In this document: piece after piece, positions 1-9,606 of the stretch
Numbering within the stretch: the stretch's first letter is position 1
Layout of the letters: each line of letters opens with the position of its first letter
Assembly: GCF_000314005.1 (NCBI RefSeq)
Contig: NZ_JH980292.1
Location: 3,446,121 to 3,510,120, forward strand
Source: Spirulina subsalsa PCC 9445
GTDB taxonomy: Bacteria > Cyanobacteriota > Cyanobacteriia > Cyanobacteriales > Spirulinaceae
Length of the DNA stretch: 64,000 nt
Direction of reading: 5' to 3'
Program-made: the position numbers and the translations under genes
The notes under the pieces: generated by a model
Databases searched by the model: none
Told to the model about the DNA's origin: nothing
The model's input: the letters and a program-made list of their open reading frames with translations, nothing else

Positions 1-1
1 G

Positions 2-694
2 CGCACGAAACGCAGTGCCGCCGAAATTACCAGCAAACTCCAAGATGCCGGCCACAGCGTAGACGAATATCACGGCGACTTGAGCCAAAACCAACGGGAA
101 CGCTTAGTGCAACGCTTCCGTTCCGGTCAAGTGCGCTTAGTGGTGGCTACGGATATCGCGGCGCGGGGGTTAGATGTGGAAGACCTCAGCCATGTGATTA
201 ACTACGACTTACCCGATAACACCGAAACCTATATTCACCGCATTGGACGGACAGGACGGGCTGGGAAAACCGGAACCGCTATTTCCCTGATTCAGCCGAT
301 GGATCGTTATCTGTTACGTCGCATTGAACGACGGGTGCGCCAAACCTTGGCCGTGGATAAAATCCCCAGTCGTTCCGATGTGGAAGCCCATCGCTTGGAT
401 AAATTACAAAGTAAGGTACAAGAGACGTTAGCCGGGGAACGGATGGCCTCCTTCCTCTCTACGGTTAAGGAATTGAGCGCGGAATATGATCCCCAAGCGA
501 TCGCCGCGGCCGCCTTACAGATGGTCTATGACCAGTCCTGCCCCAATTGGTTAAAGTCAGATTGGGATGTGCCGAATGTTGACCCCAATAAACCGATTAA
601 GCGGAGTCAGTTACGCAAACTGGGAAAGCAGAATAGCGAGGACTCGTCGGATTCCTTGCCGCGAAAATCGGCTGTTCCCAATAAAGCGCGTTAA
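2..694 (+). CDS. DEAD-box ATP-dependent RNA helicase, C-terminal part (5' end outside window)
   Basis: The reading frame is open from the left edge, so this is the C-terminal part of a larger protein. It shows the second RecA-like domain of superfamily 2 helicases: motif V (VATDIAARGLD) and motif VI (HRIGRTGRAGKTG), followed by a CsdA/DeaD-like C-terminal extension. Such enzymes unwind short RNA duplexes in ribosome assembly and cold adaptation. The tail is hydrophilic and lysine-rich (ends near KSAVPNKAR). The family is certain. Assignment to DeaD/CrhR rather than another DEAD-box helicase is not possible from this fragment. A nested hairpin follows the stop. Confidence 0.93.
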   Translation, partial: RTKRSAAEITSKLQDAGHSVDEYHGDLSQNQRERLVQRFRSGQVRLVVATDIAARGLDVEDLSHVINYDLPDNTETYIHRIGRTGRAGKTGTAISLIQPMDRYLLRRIERRVRQTLAVDKIPSRSDVEAHRLDKLQSKVQETLAGERMASFLSTVKELSAEYDPQAIAAAALQMVYDQSCPNWLKSDWDVPNVDPNKPIKRSQLRKLGKQNSEDSSDSLPRKSAVPNKAR

Positions 695-712
695 GCCATG
701 AGGTTGGGGTGA

Positions 713-755
713 AACTCCCGGTTTTCAATTCCCTTGGGGTTGAAGTCTGGGAGTT
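713..755 (+). terminator. Nested hairpin after the helicase gene
   Basis: AACTCCC at 713-719 pairs with GGGAGTT at 749-755. Inside it, TTCAA pairs with TTGAA and CCC with GGG. It lies 18 bases after the stop codon, which suits a transcript-end stem-loop. There is no clean T-tract, so intrinsic termination is only inferred. Confidence 0.4.
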
Positions 756-783
756 CACGCATTCAATGGAATAATGGAAAAAG

Positions 784-820
784 AAGCTGGAAGGGCGCTC
801 TTAAGGCTCTCTTCCAGCTT
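784..820 (+). other. 10-bp perfect inverted repeat upstream of thrC
   Basis: AAGCTGGAAG (784-793) and CTTCCAGCTT (811-820) are perfect complements around a 17-base loop. It lies 27 bases before the thrC start codon. It could be a leader hairpin or a second terminator of the preceding gene. No T-tract follows. Confidence 0.4.
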
Positions 821-847
821 GTAATTGATGTTTAAGGTTCAAGGACT

Positions 848-1957
848 GTGGTTCTGAGTTATTCTGCAACAAATTCATCGGATCAAGTGGCTAATCGAGG
901 GCAATGGCGAGGTTTGATTGAAGAGTATCGGGCGTTTTTGCCAGTGAGTGAAAATACCCCGGTGGTGACATTACAGGAAGGGAACACCCCCCTGATTCCG
1001 ACTCCGGCGATCGCACAACAAATCGGTCGGGGGGTGAAAGTCTATGTGAAATATGACGGCTTAAACCCCACAGGCAGCTTTAAAGACCGGGGGATGACTA
1101 TGGCCATCTCGAAGGCCAAGGAAGCGGGCGCTCAGGCTGTGATCTGCGCCAGTACCGGGAACACCTCGGCGGCGGCGGCGGCCTATGCCAGACGCGCCGG
1201 ACTCAAGGCGTTTGTGGTAATTCCCGATGGTTATGTGGCCTTGGGGAAATTGGCGCAGGCCTTAGTTTATGGGGCGGAAGTAATTGCCATTGAGGGCAAC
1301 TTCGACGACTGTTTAAACGCCGTGCGCACGATGGCTCAAGAGTATCCTGTAACCTTGGTGAATTCGGTGAATCCTTTCCGATTAGAAGGGCAAAAAACCG
1401 GGGCTTTTGAAGTGGTGGATGTTTTGGGAGACTCTCCCGACTGGCTTTGTATTCCCGTGGGGAATGCGGGGAACATTACGGCCTATTGGATGGGGTTTTG
1501 TGAGTATCATCAGGTGGGCAAGTGTCAAAAACTGCCCAAAATGATGGGGTTTCAAGCGGCGGGATCCGCCCCGATTATTCAGGGGCATCCTATCGCGGAT
1601 CCGAAAACCATTGCCACGGCCATCCGCATTGGCAATCCGGCGAGTTGGGATAAAGCGATCGCCGCCCAAGAAGCCTCCCAAGGGGCTTTTAATGCGGTGA
1701 CAGACGAGGAAATTTTAGCGGCCTATCGTTTATTGGCAAGTCAAGAAGGGGTATTTTGTGAACCCGCCAGTGCGGCCTCGGTGGCGGGATTACTGAAGGT
1801 GAAAGAACAAGTCCCCTCTGAGGCGACGGTGGTTTGTGTGTTGACGGGGAATGGCTTAAAAGACCCGGATTGTGCCATTCAAAACTGCAACAATCCCATT
1901 AAATCCGGCGTAGCCCCTAATGTGGGTGCGATCGCTCAAGCAATGGGGTTTTGTTAG
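848..1957 (+). CDS. thrC: Threonine synthase
   Basis: A PLP-dependent enzyme that converts O-phospho-L-homoserine to L-threonine in the cytoplasm. The PLP-binding lysine is near residue 79 in GSFKDRGM. The phosphate-binding [10 protein letters not shown] segment and the GNAGNI loop are present. At 369 residues it matches the short bacterial class of threonine synthases. The start is GTG, chosen because the family N-terminus begins close by and no better upstream start exists. It is monocistronic, with the nearest gene on either side separated by hairpins or repeats. Confidence 0.95.
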   Translation: MVLSYSATNSSDQVANRGQWRGLIEEYRAFLPVSENTPVVTLQEGNTPLIPTPAIAQQIGRGVKVYVKYDGLNPTGSFKDRGMTMAISKAKEAGAQAVICASTGNTSAAAAAYARRAGLKAFVVIPDGYVALGKLAQALVYGAEVIAIEGNFDDCLNAVRTMAQEYPVTLVNSVNPFRLEGQKTGAFEVVDVLGDSPDWLCIPVGNAGNITAYWMGFCEYHQVGKCQKLPKMMGFQAAGSAPIIQGHPIADPKTIATAIRIGNPASWDKAIAAQEASQGAFNAVTDEEILAAYRLLASQEGVFCEPASAASVAGLLKVKEQVPSEATVVCVLTGNGLKDPDCAIQNCNNPIKSGVAPNVGAIAQAMGFC

Positions 1958-2056
1958 GGGATAGGTAATCTTGAGCAGTTAATGCCCAAAGATTAGAAGT
2001 CAAGGGAACAGGGGGGAGGGAAAATCTGGTTGTGTCCAAAATTGAAGACCCTACAA

Positions 2057-2085
2057 ATAGTGTCGTCCAATTTATTGGACACTAT
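2057..2085. repeat. Imperfect palindrome in the thrC-tldD gap
   Basis: ATAGTGTC-GTCCAAT-TT-ATTGGAC-ACTAT folds back on itself with a 3-base GTC insertion in the left arm. The motif GTGTCCAA also occurs about 20 bases upstream. It resembles the end of a decayed insertion element, but no transposase is nearby. Confidence 0.35.
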
Positions 2086-2129
2086 ATATGGGACTTGACA
2101 AAATGCACACAAGCTTAACTTGTTAAGGT

Positions 2130-2200
2130 TGCCTATTCCCTATTACTTATTACCTCTCCCCTGCTCCCCCATTCCCTAGCCCAGTGATTCAGCAAGCCCT
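2130..2200 (-). repeat. Copy of the dispersed GGGCTTGCTGAAT repeat family
   Basis: On the minus strand this contains AGGGCTTGCTGAATCAC followed by GGGGAGCAGGGGAG-type sequence. The same core recurs near 12585, 34191, 34398, 38870 and 41431. Here only one end is recognisable. Confidence 0.5.
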
Positions 2201-2298
2201 CTAGACACCAACGGGCATTGTAATGTTTTTTGGCTTTTCCTTCCAGTATCCTAGAGGAATAGAGGATAATGTTGCCCTGTTGTGGTTTTGAATTCACC

Positions 2299-3696
2299 AT
2301 GTCCCACCTACTCACCGACCGGAAAGAGCTATTGACGGATTTAATTGCTCGCTATCGCCACACGGTAGACTTTCTCGCCATTCGTCTAGAATCCTCTCAA
2401 GGCACGGAGATTTTATTACGAGGTGAAAATGTGGAGACGTTGAGCGAAGGGGTATCCTTGGGGGGGCAAGTGCGGGCTTGTCATAAAGGGGGCTGGGGTT
2501 TTGCTAGTTTTAATCAACTTTCTAGCTTAGATGAGCGCGTTTCAGAAGCCATTAGTGCCGCTCATTTGGTGGGGGAAGAAGAAACCCTATTAGCCCCGAT
2601 TGACCCGGTGCAAATTAACTGTAAACTGCCCTTAATGGGAACAGATCCCCGTCTTGTTCCCTTGAGTGACAAAAAACAATTATGCGATCGCTACAACAAC
2701 CTCCTCCGCCACTACAACCCCCAAATCACCACAACTTCCGTCCGTTACAGTGACAGCACTCAAACCATCCTCCTCGCCACCTCCGAAGGCACCCTGATGG
2801 AGCAATCTTGGTCAGACATGGAAATGCGCTTTTCAGCCACAGCCCGACAAGGAGACACAGTACAAACCGGACGAGAAACCACCGGATCCCGCAATGGTTA
2901 CGAAGACCTACTGAACTTAGAACATCAAGTACAAGGGGCAGCACAACGGGCTGTCTCTGCCCTCTCCCTGCCCCCTGTACGAGGCAAAGTGTACCCAGTG
3001 GTTATTGACCCCATTTTGACTGGGTTGTTCGTTCATGAGGCTTTTGGACACCTCTCCGAGGCCGATATGGCCTACGAAAATCCCGACCTCTTGGAAGTCA
3101 TGACAATGGGTAAGCGCTTTGGCCCCCCGGACTTGCAAATCTACGACGGGGCAGCCCCTTCTGGACATCGAGGCAGTTATTTCTATGATGACGAAGGCAC
3201 CCCAGCCACAACTACCCAGTTGATTCGGGATGGGGTGTTAGTGGGACGCTTGCATTCTCGGGAAACGGCCGGAAAGTTGGGGGAAAAACCCACAGGTAAC
3301 GCACGCTGTTTAAATTATTTTTATCCCCCCATTGTTCGCATGACCAACACTTGGATTGAACGGGGTAAAACTCCTGTCGCGGAGTTATATTCGGATATCC
3401 GGGAAGGGGTGTATGCCAAAAACTGGTTAGGGGGGATGACGAATGGGGAAATGTTCACCTTTACAGCCGGGGAAGCGTGGATGATTCGCAATGGGGAATT
3501 AGCGGAACCCGTGCGGGATGTTACGCTTTCGGGCAATGTGTTTAAAACCTTGGCTAATATTGAGGCCATTGGGGATGATTTTTATTGGGATGAGTCGGGA
3601 GGATGTGGCAAAGGGGGACAAAGTGGTTTAGCGGTAGGCTGTGGGGGGCCAAGTTTACGGATTAGAAATGTGGTCGTGGGGGGAGAAGCGGATTGA
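2299..3696 (+). CDS. tldD: TldD/PmbA family metallopeptidase
   Basis: TldD proteins act with TldE/PmbA as a zinc protease that unwinds and cleaves peptides in the cytoplasm. The zinc motif HExxxH is present as HEAFGH near residue 245, followed by LSEAD. The glycine-rich C-terminal half (GNARCLNYFYPP, GGMTNGEMFTF) is family-typical. I use the ATG at 2299 (MSHLLTDRKE), because the upstream ATG at 2269 adds ten residues that do not look like the family. The length of 465 residues is normal. No tldE partner is adjacent; the CRISPR leader follows directly. Confidence 0.92.
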   Translation: MSHLLTDRKELLTDLIARYRHTVDFLAIRLESSQGTEILLRGENVETLSEGVSLGGQVRACHKGGWGFASFNQLSSLDERVSEAISAAHLVGEEETLLAPIDPVQINCKLPLMGTDPRLVPLSDKKQLCDRYNNLLRHYNPQITTTSVRYSDSTQTILLATSEGTLMEQSWSDMEMRFSATARQGDTVQTGRETTGSRNGYEDLLNLEHQVQGAAQRAVSALSLPPVRGKVYPVVIDPILTGLFVHEAFGHLSEADMAYENPDLLEVMTMGKRFGPPDLQIYDGAAPSGHRGSYFYDDEGTPATTTQLIRDGVLVGRLHSRETAGKLGEKPTGNARCLNYFYPPIVRMTNTWIERGKTPVAELYSDIREGVYAKNWLGGMTNGEMFTFTAGEAWMIRNGELAEPVRDVTLSGNVFKTLANIEAIGDDFYWDESGGCGKGGQSGLAVGCGGPSLRIRNVVVGGEAD

Positions 3697-3946
3697 GTTG
3701 TTTGTCTCTCCCGGGATTTTGCGCGACGGGGTAGGTGTTTTTGAGAGGGGGTGTTTGAAAAGGGCTGTAACTCAAGGTGGCTCTGGTTTTGCTGTGTGTT
3801 CAGGGTTGGAGGGTGTCGCGCACCTTACAGGGCAAGGGTTTCAGCCGTTTCTTGTCTTTTTCCGTTGGCTGTGTTATAGTTTTTTTGTGGGTGTCGCGCA
3901 AGTGAGGCGGGAAAGTCCCACAAGGTCACGGTTTCAGAGTGCCGCT
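3697..3946 (+). promoter_or_regulatory. Probable CRISPR leader
   Basis: A non-coding stretch between the tldD stop and the first repeat. It contains a direct repeat GGGTGTCGCGCA at 3811-3822 and 3889-3900, T-rich tracts, and GGTTTCAG twice. The orientation is inferred from the repeats, whose 3' end ATTGAAAC is the usual crRNA 5' handle. That makes this the upstream side. Confidence 0.55.
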
Positions 3947-6437
3947 CTTGAAATGAGCTATAATGCCTATGAGGTATTGAAACTTTGAGCAAATTTTTTA
4001 TCCGATTGAGCAAGCTGCTCTTGAAATGAGCTATAATGCCTATGAGGTATTGAAACCGGCTGGTCGTGAGGATTGGTTGTTGTTGCTGGTCAACTTGAAA
4101 TGAGCTATAATGCCTATGAGGTATTGAAACACATGGGGACTCAAAGGACATCAAAAACAACACTTGAAATGAGCTATAATGCCTATGAGGTATTGAAACA
4201 CTTTAAGCGACGGTATCAAAATCAGTGCCTACCTCTTGAAATGAGCTATAATGCCTATGAGGTATTGAAACGCAAAACTCTGGGTCGGTTTCGGAGATTG
4301 TAACCTTGAAATGAGCTATAATGCCTATGAGGTATTGAAACGAGTTGAAAATACAAAGGGGCGTTACTGGTGCATCTCTTGAAATGAGCTATAATGCCTA
4401 TGAGGTATTGAAACTTCCCTTTAAGGATATCCATTTAAAGGAAATCCAATCTTGAAATGAGCTATAATGCCTATGAGGTATTGAAACAAAATTTGAAATG
4501 GCTCGAAAATTCCCCTACGAAGACTTGAAATGAGCTATAATGCCTATGAGGTATTGAAACGAGTGCAGCCTTAACCTGTGCATTCCTTGCCGCCTTGAAA
4601 TGAGCTATAATGCCTATGAGGTATTGAAACAACAAATTTTGTGGCAATAGTGCAACAATTGCAACCTTGAAATGAGCTATAATGCCTATGAGGTATTGAA
4701 ACTTGAAACTGTGTTTGAATTACAATCCAATCCGTCCCCTTGAAATGAGCTATAATGCCTATGAGGTATTGAAACGTATGTTTTCATTCTTCCTTCTTCC
4801 TTGCTTCCTTGAAATGAGCTATAATGCCTATGAGGTATTGAAACATTGATCCTGACTACGATCTGACCATCTCCAACTTGAAATGAGCTATAATGCCTAT
4901 GAGGTATTGAAACGGTGTATTCGGGCAAGAGATCATCTTCTAGCTGCCTTGAAATGAGCTATAATGCCTATGAGGTATTGAAACAATCAATATGATTGGA
5001 TCATTTATTCGTCCGACGCTTGAAATGAGCTATAATGCCTATGAGGTATTGAAACCGGCGAGGTTGGCAGCGTTGGCATCGATGGCGGATTCTTGAAATG
5101 AGCTATAATGCCTATGAGGTATTGAAACTGAGACATAGACAAACCCTCCGCAAGAGAGGTTGCGCTTGAAATGAGCTATAATGCCTATGAGGTATTGAAA
5201 CTTCTCTACCGAATACCTTGTTTTCCCATACTGGTTCCCCTTGAAATGAGCTATAATGCCTATGAGGTATTGAAACTCCTATGTCGGGCAGCCCTGGCGG
5301 ATTCCCTTTGGACTTGAAATGAGCTATAATGCCTATGAGGTATTGAAACCAGTCCCTGAATATCCTGTGCCGGGTGAATTCAGCTTGAAATGAGCTATAA
5401 TGCCTATGAGGTATTGAAACGAGGAGGTGGAAAATCTCCTGCTCCTCAGATATCACTTGAAATGAGCTATAATGCCTATGAGGTATTGAAACCGGAAAAT
5501 CCCCGAACGGACTCGCTCAGTTGTACCCTTGAAATGAGCTATAATGCCTATGAGGTATTGAAACACTTTCTTGAAAGCCATAACAGATTTAACAGACTTG
5601 AAATGAGCTATAATGCCTATGAGGTATTGAAACCTATGGCCGCCAGTGTTGGCAATTTCGCCACCGTACTTGAAATGAGCTATAATGCCTATGAGGTATT
5701 GAAACCAAACGCTAGAGCCACACCGATTCTAAAGGTTTCAACTTGAAATGAGCTATAATGCCTATGAGGTATTGAAACATTGAATAATAAATACTGCAAT
5801 AATCATCCCTGTTGACTTGAAATGAGCTATAATGCCTATGAGGTATTGAAACCTGACCAAACACACCGAAACTCCCATCGTAAGACTTGAAATGAGCTAT
5901 AATGCCTATGAGGTATTGAAACGCCGTCCATTTTCTCTCGTTAGTACCCCATTACTCCTTGAAATGAGCTATAATGCCTATGAGGTATTGAAACTCGTAA
6001 TTTCATGCTGCATAAAATCATAAAGAGTGCCTTGAAATGAGCTATAATGCCTATGAGGTATTGAAACGCATCAAAGATTCCCAAAATTTGCATGGGTTCC
6101 AAAATCCTTGAAATGAGCTATAATGCCTATGAGGTATTGAAACCAGTTACAAGGGCGATCGCTTCCGGTGTCAAAGACTTGAAATGAGCTATAATGCCTA
6201 TGAGGTATTGAAACGGGGGGCGGGACTCCTCGGCCGAGCATATACACCAAGAATCGGCTTGAAATGAGCTATAATGCCTATGAGGTATTGAAACCTTGGG
6301 AAACACTGGCCACAGACTCACCCTGTATGCTTGAAATGAGCTATAATGCCTATGAGGTATTGAAACGCAAAACTCCAAAACAGGAATTTCTGTAAATTTA
6401 CTTGAAATGAGCTATAATGCCTATGAGGTATTGAAAC
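3947..6437 (+). CRISPR. CRISPR array, 35 repeats of 37 bp and 34 spacers
   Basis: Repeats begin CTTGAAATGAGC and end GAGGTATTGAAAC, 37 bases each. I located 35 starts from 3947 to 6401, at a period of 69-76 bases, and saw no repeat variant, including the last one. Spacers are about 32-39 bases. The terminal ATTGAAAC matches the 8-nt crRNA handle known from type I-D and type III systems of cyanobacteria. No cas1, cas2, cas6 or effector gene lies in the window, so processing proteins must be encoded elsewhere. The spacer at 6144-6177 contains a HIP1 octamer (GCGATCGC at 6155-6162). Spacers are otherwise unrelated to each other by eye. Confidence 0.99.
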
Positions 6438-6461
6438 CCATCACTCACCCCCGCCTCCATT

Positions 6462-6513
6462 CCAAGCGGCAGAGCCGCGCAATCCCCGCGTCACGGCAGA
6501 GCCATGACACGAG
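6462..6513 (+). repeat. Diverged copy of the 53-bp CGGCAGAGCCATGACACGAG repeat
   Basis: It begins CCAAGCGGCAGAGCCG and ends with the same 20-base core seen in two identical copies at 63729-63781 and 63842-63894. It sits 25 bases after the last CRISPR repeat and contains GGCAGAGCC in two positions. Confidence 0.7.
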
Positions 6514-6532
6514 AGGGAGACAGGAGAAAGGT

Positions 6533-6958
6533 CTACTGCTCCATCGGTTCAATGCCCAAAGAAACCCGATCTCCTCCTATAGTTTTCATCGCGGCTAACC
6601 ATTGAATCACCACCTCATAGGGAACATCTGGTTCTGCCACCAAAACAACAACTCCGTCGGGAACTGTAGCTAAATAGTTGGGAATTTGGGTCAAGATTTG
6701 TTCTTGAGTAAAAGGCTCTTCATTGACAATCCCTTGCTGAGTTGCTGTCAGACGCACCAGAAAAAAATCCCGCTCTAACTGATCAGATACTTCCCCATCT
6801 TCCGGCCCAGGTAGTTGTACTTCTACCCCATCGGGTGCGGTGGTGAGCAACATGGAAATCAAGACAAAAAAGGCTAAAACCGCCATCATCACATTGAGCA
6901 TAGGGATGAGGTCAATTCTAGGAATAGGGGCGAGATTGTTTTGAGATTTAAAGCGCAT
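6533..6958 (-). CDS. exbD: ExbD/TolR family biopolymer transport protein
   Basis: A 141-residue protein with a short cytoplasmic N-terminus, one membrane helix (about residues 20-43) and a periplasmic domain. The conserved aspartate that carries protons in ExbD/TolR is in PRIDLIPMLNVM at the start of the helix. These proteins work with ExbB/TolQ to pass proton-motive force to TonB or TolA. No exbB or tolQ is adjacent in this window, which is unusual. The gene ends 95 bases from the CRISPR array and converges on it. Confidence 0.88.
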   Translation of the reverse strand: MRFKSQNNLAPIPRIDLIPMLNVMMAVLAFFVLISMLLTTAPDGVEVQLPGPEDGEVSDQLERDFFLVRLTATQQGIVNEEPFTQEQILTQIPNYLATVPDGVVVLVAEPDVPYEVVIQWLAAMKTIGGDRVSLGIEPMEQ

Positions 6959-7212
6959 TTGAATTATCCTGCCCTGTCCTTGGGGAGGATGGGACTTCCT
7001 GATTTAACGGGAAAAGCATCAAAGTAGTTTAACATGAAAAGCCGTCCTAAAAGGAGGGGGCTTTGAACCCAAAATCCTTGGTAAGTCAACAAGCCCTAGT
7101 TAGCCCTCAAGAACAAAATATCCTCCCAGTTGCCAAGAACAGGGGGGATATTAATTGAGGGCAAAAACCCTCTACTCAGGAAGAAACCAAAAATCAAATT
7201 AGGTCAATCAAA

Positions 7213-8166
7213 CTAGGTGATTGGTTGACGACGTTTTGCACCGACGAGAGCCGCAGCACCCAAGGTTAAACCCAGTAAAGAGGCGGGTTCGGGAACGGCT
7301 TCAGGCTCAACGGGTGTATTATCCGCAAAAGTTCCCATCATGCCCATTGTGTCATTGGCACATTCAGCTAACACATGAGCAATCCAAGATAATTCGCCTT
7401 GAGGCAGTAAGGAACGCGCAAAGCTGAAACCAAAGGTTTGAGTTCCTAATACTGTGCCTAAGCCATCTTGCGCCGCTTGTCCTTTGAAGTCTAACCCTAA
7501 CGCAGAGAGTTGAGCAACGTCTAAGAGGGTAATGTTGCCGACTTTCTCTTGATAGGTGTTGATAACGCTATGACCATGAGTGCCTAAGTAGGCTTGGCTT
7601 TCTGCTAAGGTCATGCCGTCGATTAATTCCACGGTGCCGCCTTTGGAATTAACATAGTTATTGAATTGGGTATAACTGCTGTAGCCTTGGTTTACTTGAG
7701 TGACGTTTTTGGTGGTGACACCGGAGAAAATTCCGGTTTCTCCTCCAGCTACACCGGAATCATTTTTGGATGAGAAACGAATCGCTAATAAATCAGAAGT
7801 TCCTTTGACTTGTTCAAAGGTTTTGTCGGGATTCAAGTTCAGGAATAAGTCGCCCCAAGCAATGGTTCCGTTTTGTACGTTGTTATGTTTCCAGCCATCT
7901 AGGTGGATATTGGAGTTAAAGGCAAAAGTAACAGTATCATTTACTAAATCTTCAACATAGGCCATGCCAAACATCTCAAAGTTACTCTTAACACCAACCC
8001 CATGTCCACCTGTTCCACCGTTTTGGTTTAAGGTTCCTGAACCATCTTTAAAGGAGTCCCAAGAATAATTCCAAAGGGTTCCAGCTTGGACAGGTAAAGC
8101 CATTGCACAAGCACAAGTGGTCGCTAAGGCTGTACCAAATAATGTTTTAACAAGATTAGTTTTCAT
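7213..8166 (-). CDS. PEP-CTERM sorting-domain exported protein
   Basis: A 317-residue secreted protein. The N-terminus MKTNLVKTLFGTALATTC is a signal peptide ending near ALPVQA. The C-terminus has the exosortase signal: VPEPAS, a hydrophobic stretch (LLGLTLGAAALVGA) and basic KRRQ. PEP-CTERM proteins are cleaved by an exosortase and displayed or released at the surface, often with polysaccharide. The central domain has no fold I recognise. The start at 8166 is chosen because it opens the signal peptide. A purine-rich GGGGGAACGACA precedes it. Confidence 0.88.
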   Translation of the reverse strand: MKTNLVKTLFGTALATTCACAMALPVQAGTLWNYSWDSFKDGSGTLNQNGGTGGHGVGVKSNFEMFGMAYVEDLVNDTVTFAFNSNIHLDGWKHNNVQNGTIAWGDLFLNLNPDKTFEQVKGTSDLLAIRFSSKNDSGVAGGETGIFSGVTTKNVTQVNQGYSSYTQFNNYVNSKGGTVELIDGMTLAESQAYLGTHGHSVINTYQEKVGNITLLDVAQLSALGLDFKGQAAQDGLGTVLGTQTFGFSFARSLLPQGELSWIAHVLAECANDTMGMMGTFADNTPVEPEAVPEPASLLGLTLGAAALVGAKRRQPIT

Positions 8167-8364
8167 TGTCGTTCCCCCTGTTGAAGTGTGCGTATTTTGC
8201 TTTCTTGTAGATACGCCCTTGTTGTCTTGATATTTCAACTTTAGCGTTACGATTAGAGCGTGACAAGAGGAAATCAAAAACTTGTTCTAAGCTTTACAAA
8301 AAAAGTTCCCGATTGTTACAAAAGTTTATTGTTTGAGGAATCTTTAACGTTTTGGTTACTCTTC

Positions 8365-8404
8365 CTTCAGTGATAATACTTGTTTCCCAGTATTATCACT
8401 GAAG
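8365..8404. promoter_or_regulatory. Perfect 16-bp inverted repeat upstream of the PEP-CTERM gene
   Basis: CTTCAGTGATAATACT (8365-8380) and AGTATTATCACTGAAG (8389-8404) are exact complements around an 8-base loop. It lies about 200 bases upstream of the start at 8166. Neither side has an immediate T-tract, so it may be an operator or an RNA stem rather than a simple terminator. Confidence 0.55.
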
Positions 8405-8446
8405 CTTAAAGCTAATTTTTTATGTATTTTCCGCAAGTTTGGATAG

Positions 8447-8484
8447 GTGATGAGGATGGAGATTAGTGATGAGGATGGAGATTA
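8447..8484 (+). repeat. Tandem duplication of a 19-bp unit
   Basis: GTGATGAGGATGGAGATTA occurs twice head to tail (8447-8465, 8466-8484) in the 8405-8684 gap. Nothing else in that gap looks functional. Confidence 0.85.
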
Positions 8485-8684
8485 GATGAAGTATCTACTC
8501 TTTGAGGATAGAAAAAAATCTAGGGCTTCTATTAATTAATCCGCTAAATGTTTAGATCAAGTCAGCCAATTGTCGTAAAAAGGAGGGGGTGTTTTCTGAA
8601 TTAATGACTAACCGGGAAAGTCAGATACCATCTCCCCCATAGGGAAGAGGCAATAGGGGGGCTAGGGGGGATTGTCCGGGGTGG

Positions 8685-9089
8685 TCAAGGTTGAAGTGGG
8701 GGGGAGTTGCCCTCTGCTTGACACTCTTGGCAGAGGCCGAAAAATTCTAGGGTGTGGTAGTAAACTTTGAACTGGTGGGAGGTTTGCAGTTGGTGTTCGA
8801 GTTCATGGACGGGACATTCTGCGATCGCAATGGAACGACCACAATTGAGACAAGTCAGGTGATGCTGGTCTTTTTGGACTAAGCTATACAGGGATTCCCC
8901 AGTGGCTAAGGTGCGGACTTGTACTAACCCTTCTAGTTTCAGCGCTTCAAGAGAACGGTAAACGGTGGCGAGTCCCATGTTCTGCTTGCTTTTGCGCAGT
9001 TCTAAATACATCTCTTGAGCAGAAAGGGAGGTGTTGAGAGTTTTCAGTAAGTTTAAAATCCGTTCTTGAGAACGAGTCCGGGTTTTCAT
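8685..9089 (-). CDS. Fur-family transcriptional regulator, possibly Zur or PerR type
   Basis: A winged-helix metalloregulator of about 134 residues. The recognition helix segment MGLATVYRSLEAL, the HHLTCLNC metal site and a second CQEC pair for structural zinc are all present. Such regulators bind inverted repeats in promoters when loaded with Fe, Zn or haem-dependent signals. I use the ATG at 9089 rather than the TTG at 9116. Absence of a long N-terminal extension and the HTLEFFGLC segment suggest a Zur-like branch, but that subgroup is uncertain. The target genes cannot be read from here. Confidence 0.85.
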   Translation of the reverse strand: MKTRTRSQERILNLLKTLNTSLSAQEMYLELRKSKQNMGLATVYRSLEALKLEGLVQVRTLATGESLYSLVQKDQHHLTCLNCGRSIAIAECPVHELEHQLQTSHQFKVYYHTLEFFGLCQECQAEGNSPPLQP

Positions 9090-9294
9090 AGAGGTCTTGT
9101 CTGGGGGGTCAGCCAAAAAATAAAATCGCCATCTTGTTTAACCTCAGTGTAGCTGAAGACCGCAAATTCCGTGAACTGCCCCACCCACAAGGGGATGGGG
9201 AATTCCCGGAGAATTCCTTAAATCTTAAGCTTTATCGGTTTCCCCCGCCCTAGAACCTGAGATATGATGGAGTCTGTCACTTTTTCCGAGAATC

Positions 9295-9570
9295 ATGGCG
9301 ATTAACTATAAAGCGCGTATCTATGTGACACTTCGCCCGTCTGTGTTGGATCCAGCAGGGGTTGCAGTGAAGTCTGGATTAGAACAGTTGGGCTATACCA
9401 CCGTGGAACAGGTGAGAATCGGTAAGTATATTGAGGTGAGTCTGAGCGCAGAGAATGAGGCCAGCGCCAAGGAACAGCTAGAACAAATGTGTGATCAGGT
9501 TCTGGCGAATCCGGTGATTGAGAATTTTTGTTTTGAGTTGGACGAAGTAGCGGATCCAGTAAGGGTTTAG
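9295..9570 (+). CDS. purS: Phosphoribosylformylglycinamidine synthase subunit PurS
   Basis: A 91-residue small subunit that bridges PurL and PurQ and helps channel ammonia in the fourth step of purine synthesis. The pattern YVTLRPSVLDPAGVAV followed by VRIGKYIEV is diagnostic. It is 36 bases upstream of purQ on the same strand and almost certainly co-transcribed. purL is not in the window. Confidence 0.95.
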   Translation: MAINYKARIYVTLRPSVLDPAGVAVKSGLEQLGYTTVEQVRIGKYIEVSLSAENEASAKEQLEQMCDQVLANPVIENFCFELDEVADPVRV

Positions 9571-9606
9571 GGTGTTTTTGTTGTTGTTTTTGGCTGGGAC
9601 ATAACC

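Noticed and set aside
3951-3969. A full promoter within each CRISPR repeat (TTGAAA and TATAAT)
   Set aside because: The two hexamers are only 5 bases apart, far from the 16-18 needed. Only the -10 element is noted.
3825-6598. Several ORFs of 60-140 residues inside the CRISPR array
   Set aside because: They read through repeats and encode the same NAYEVLK or IPHRHYSSFQ peptide again and again. They are products of the repeat, not genes.
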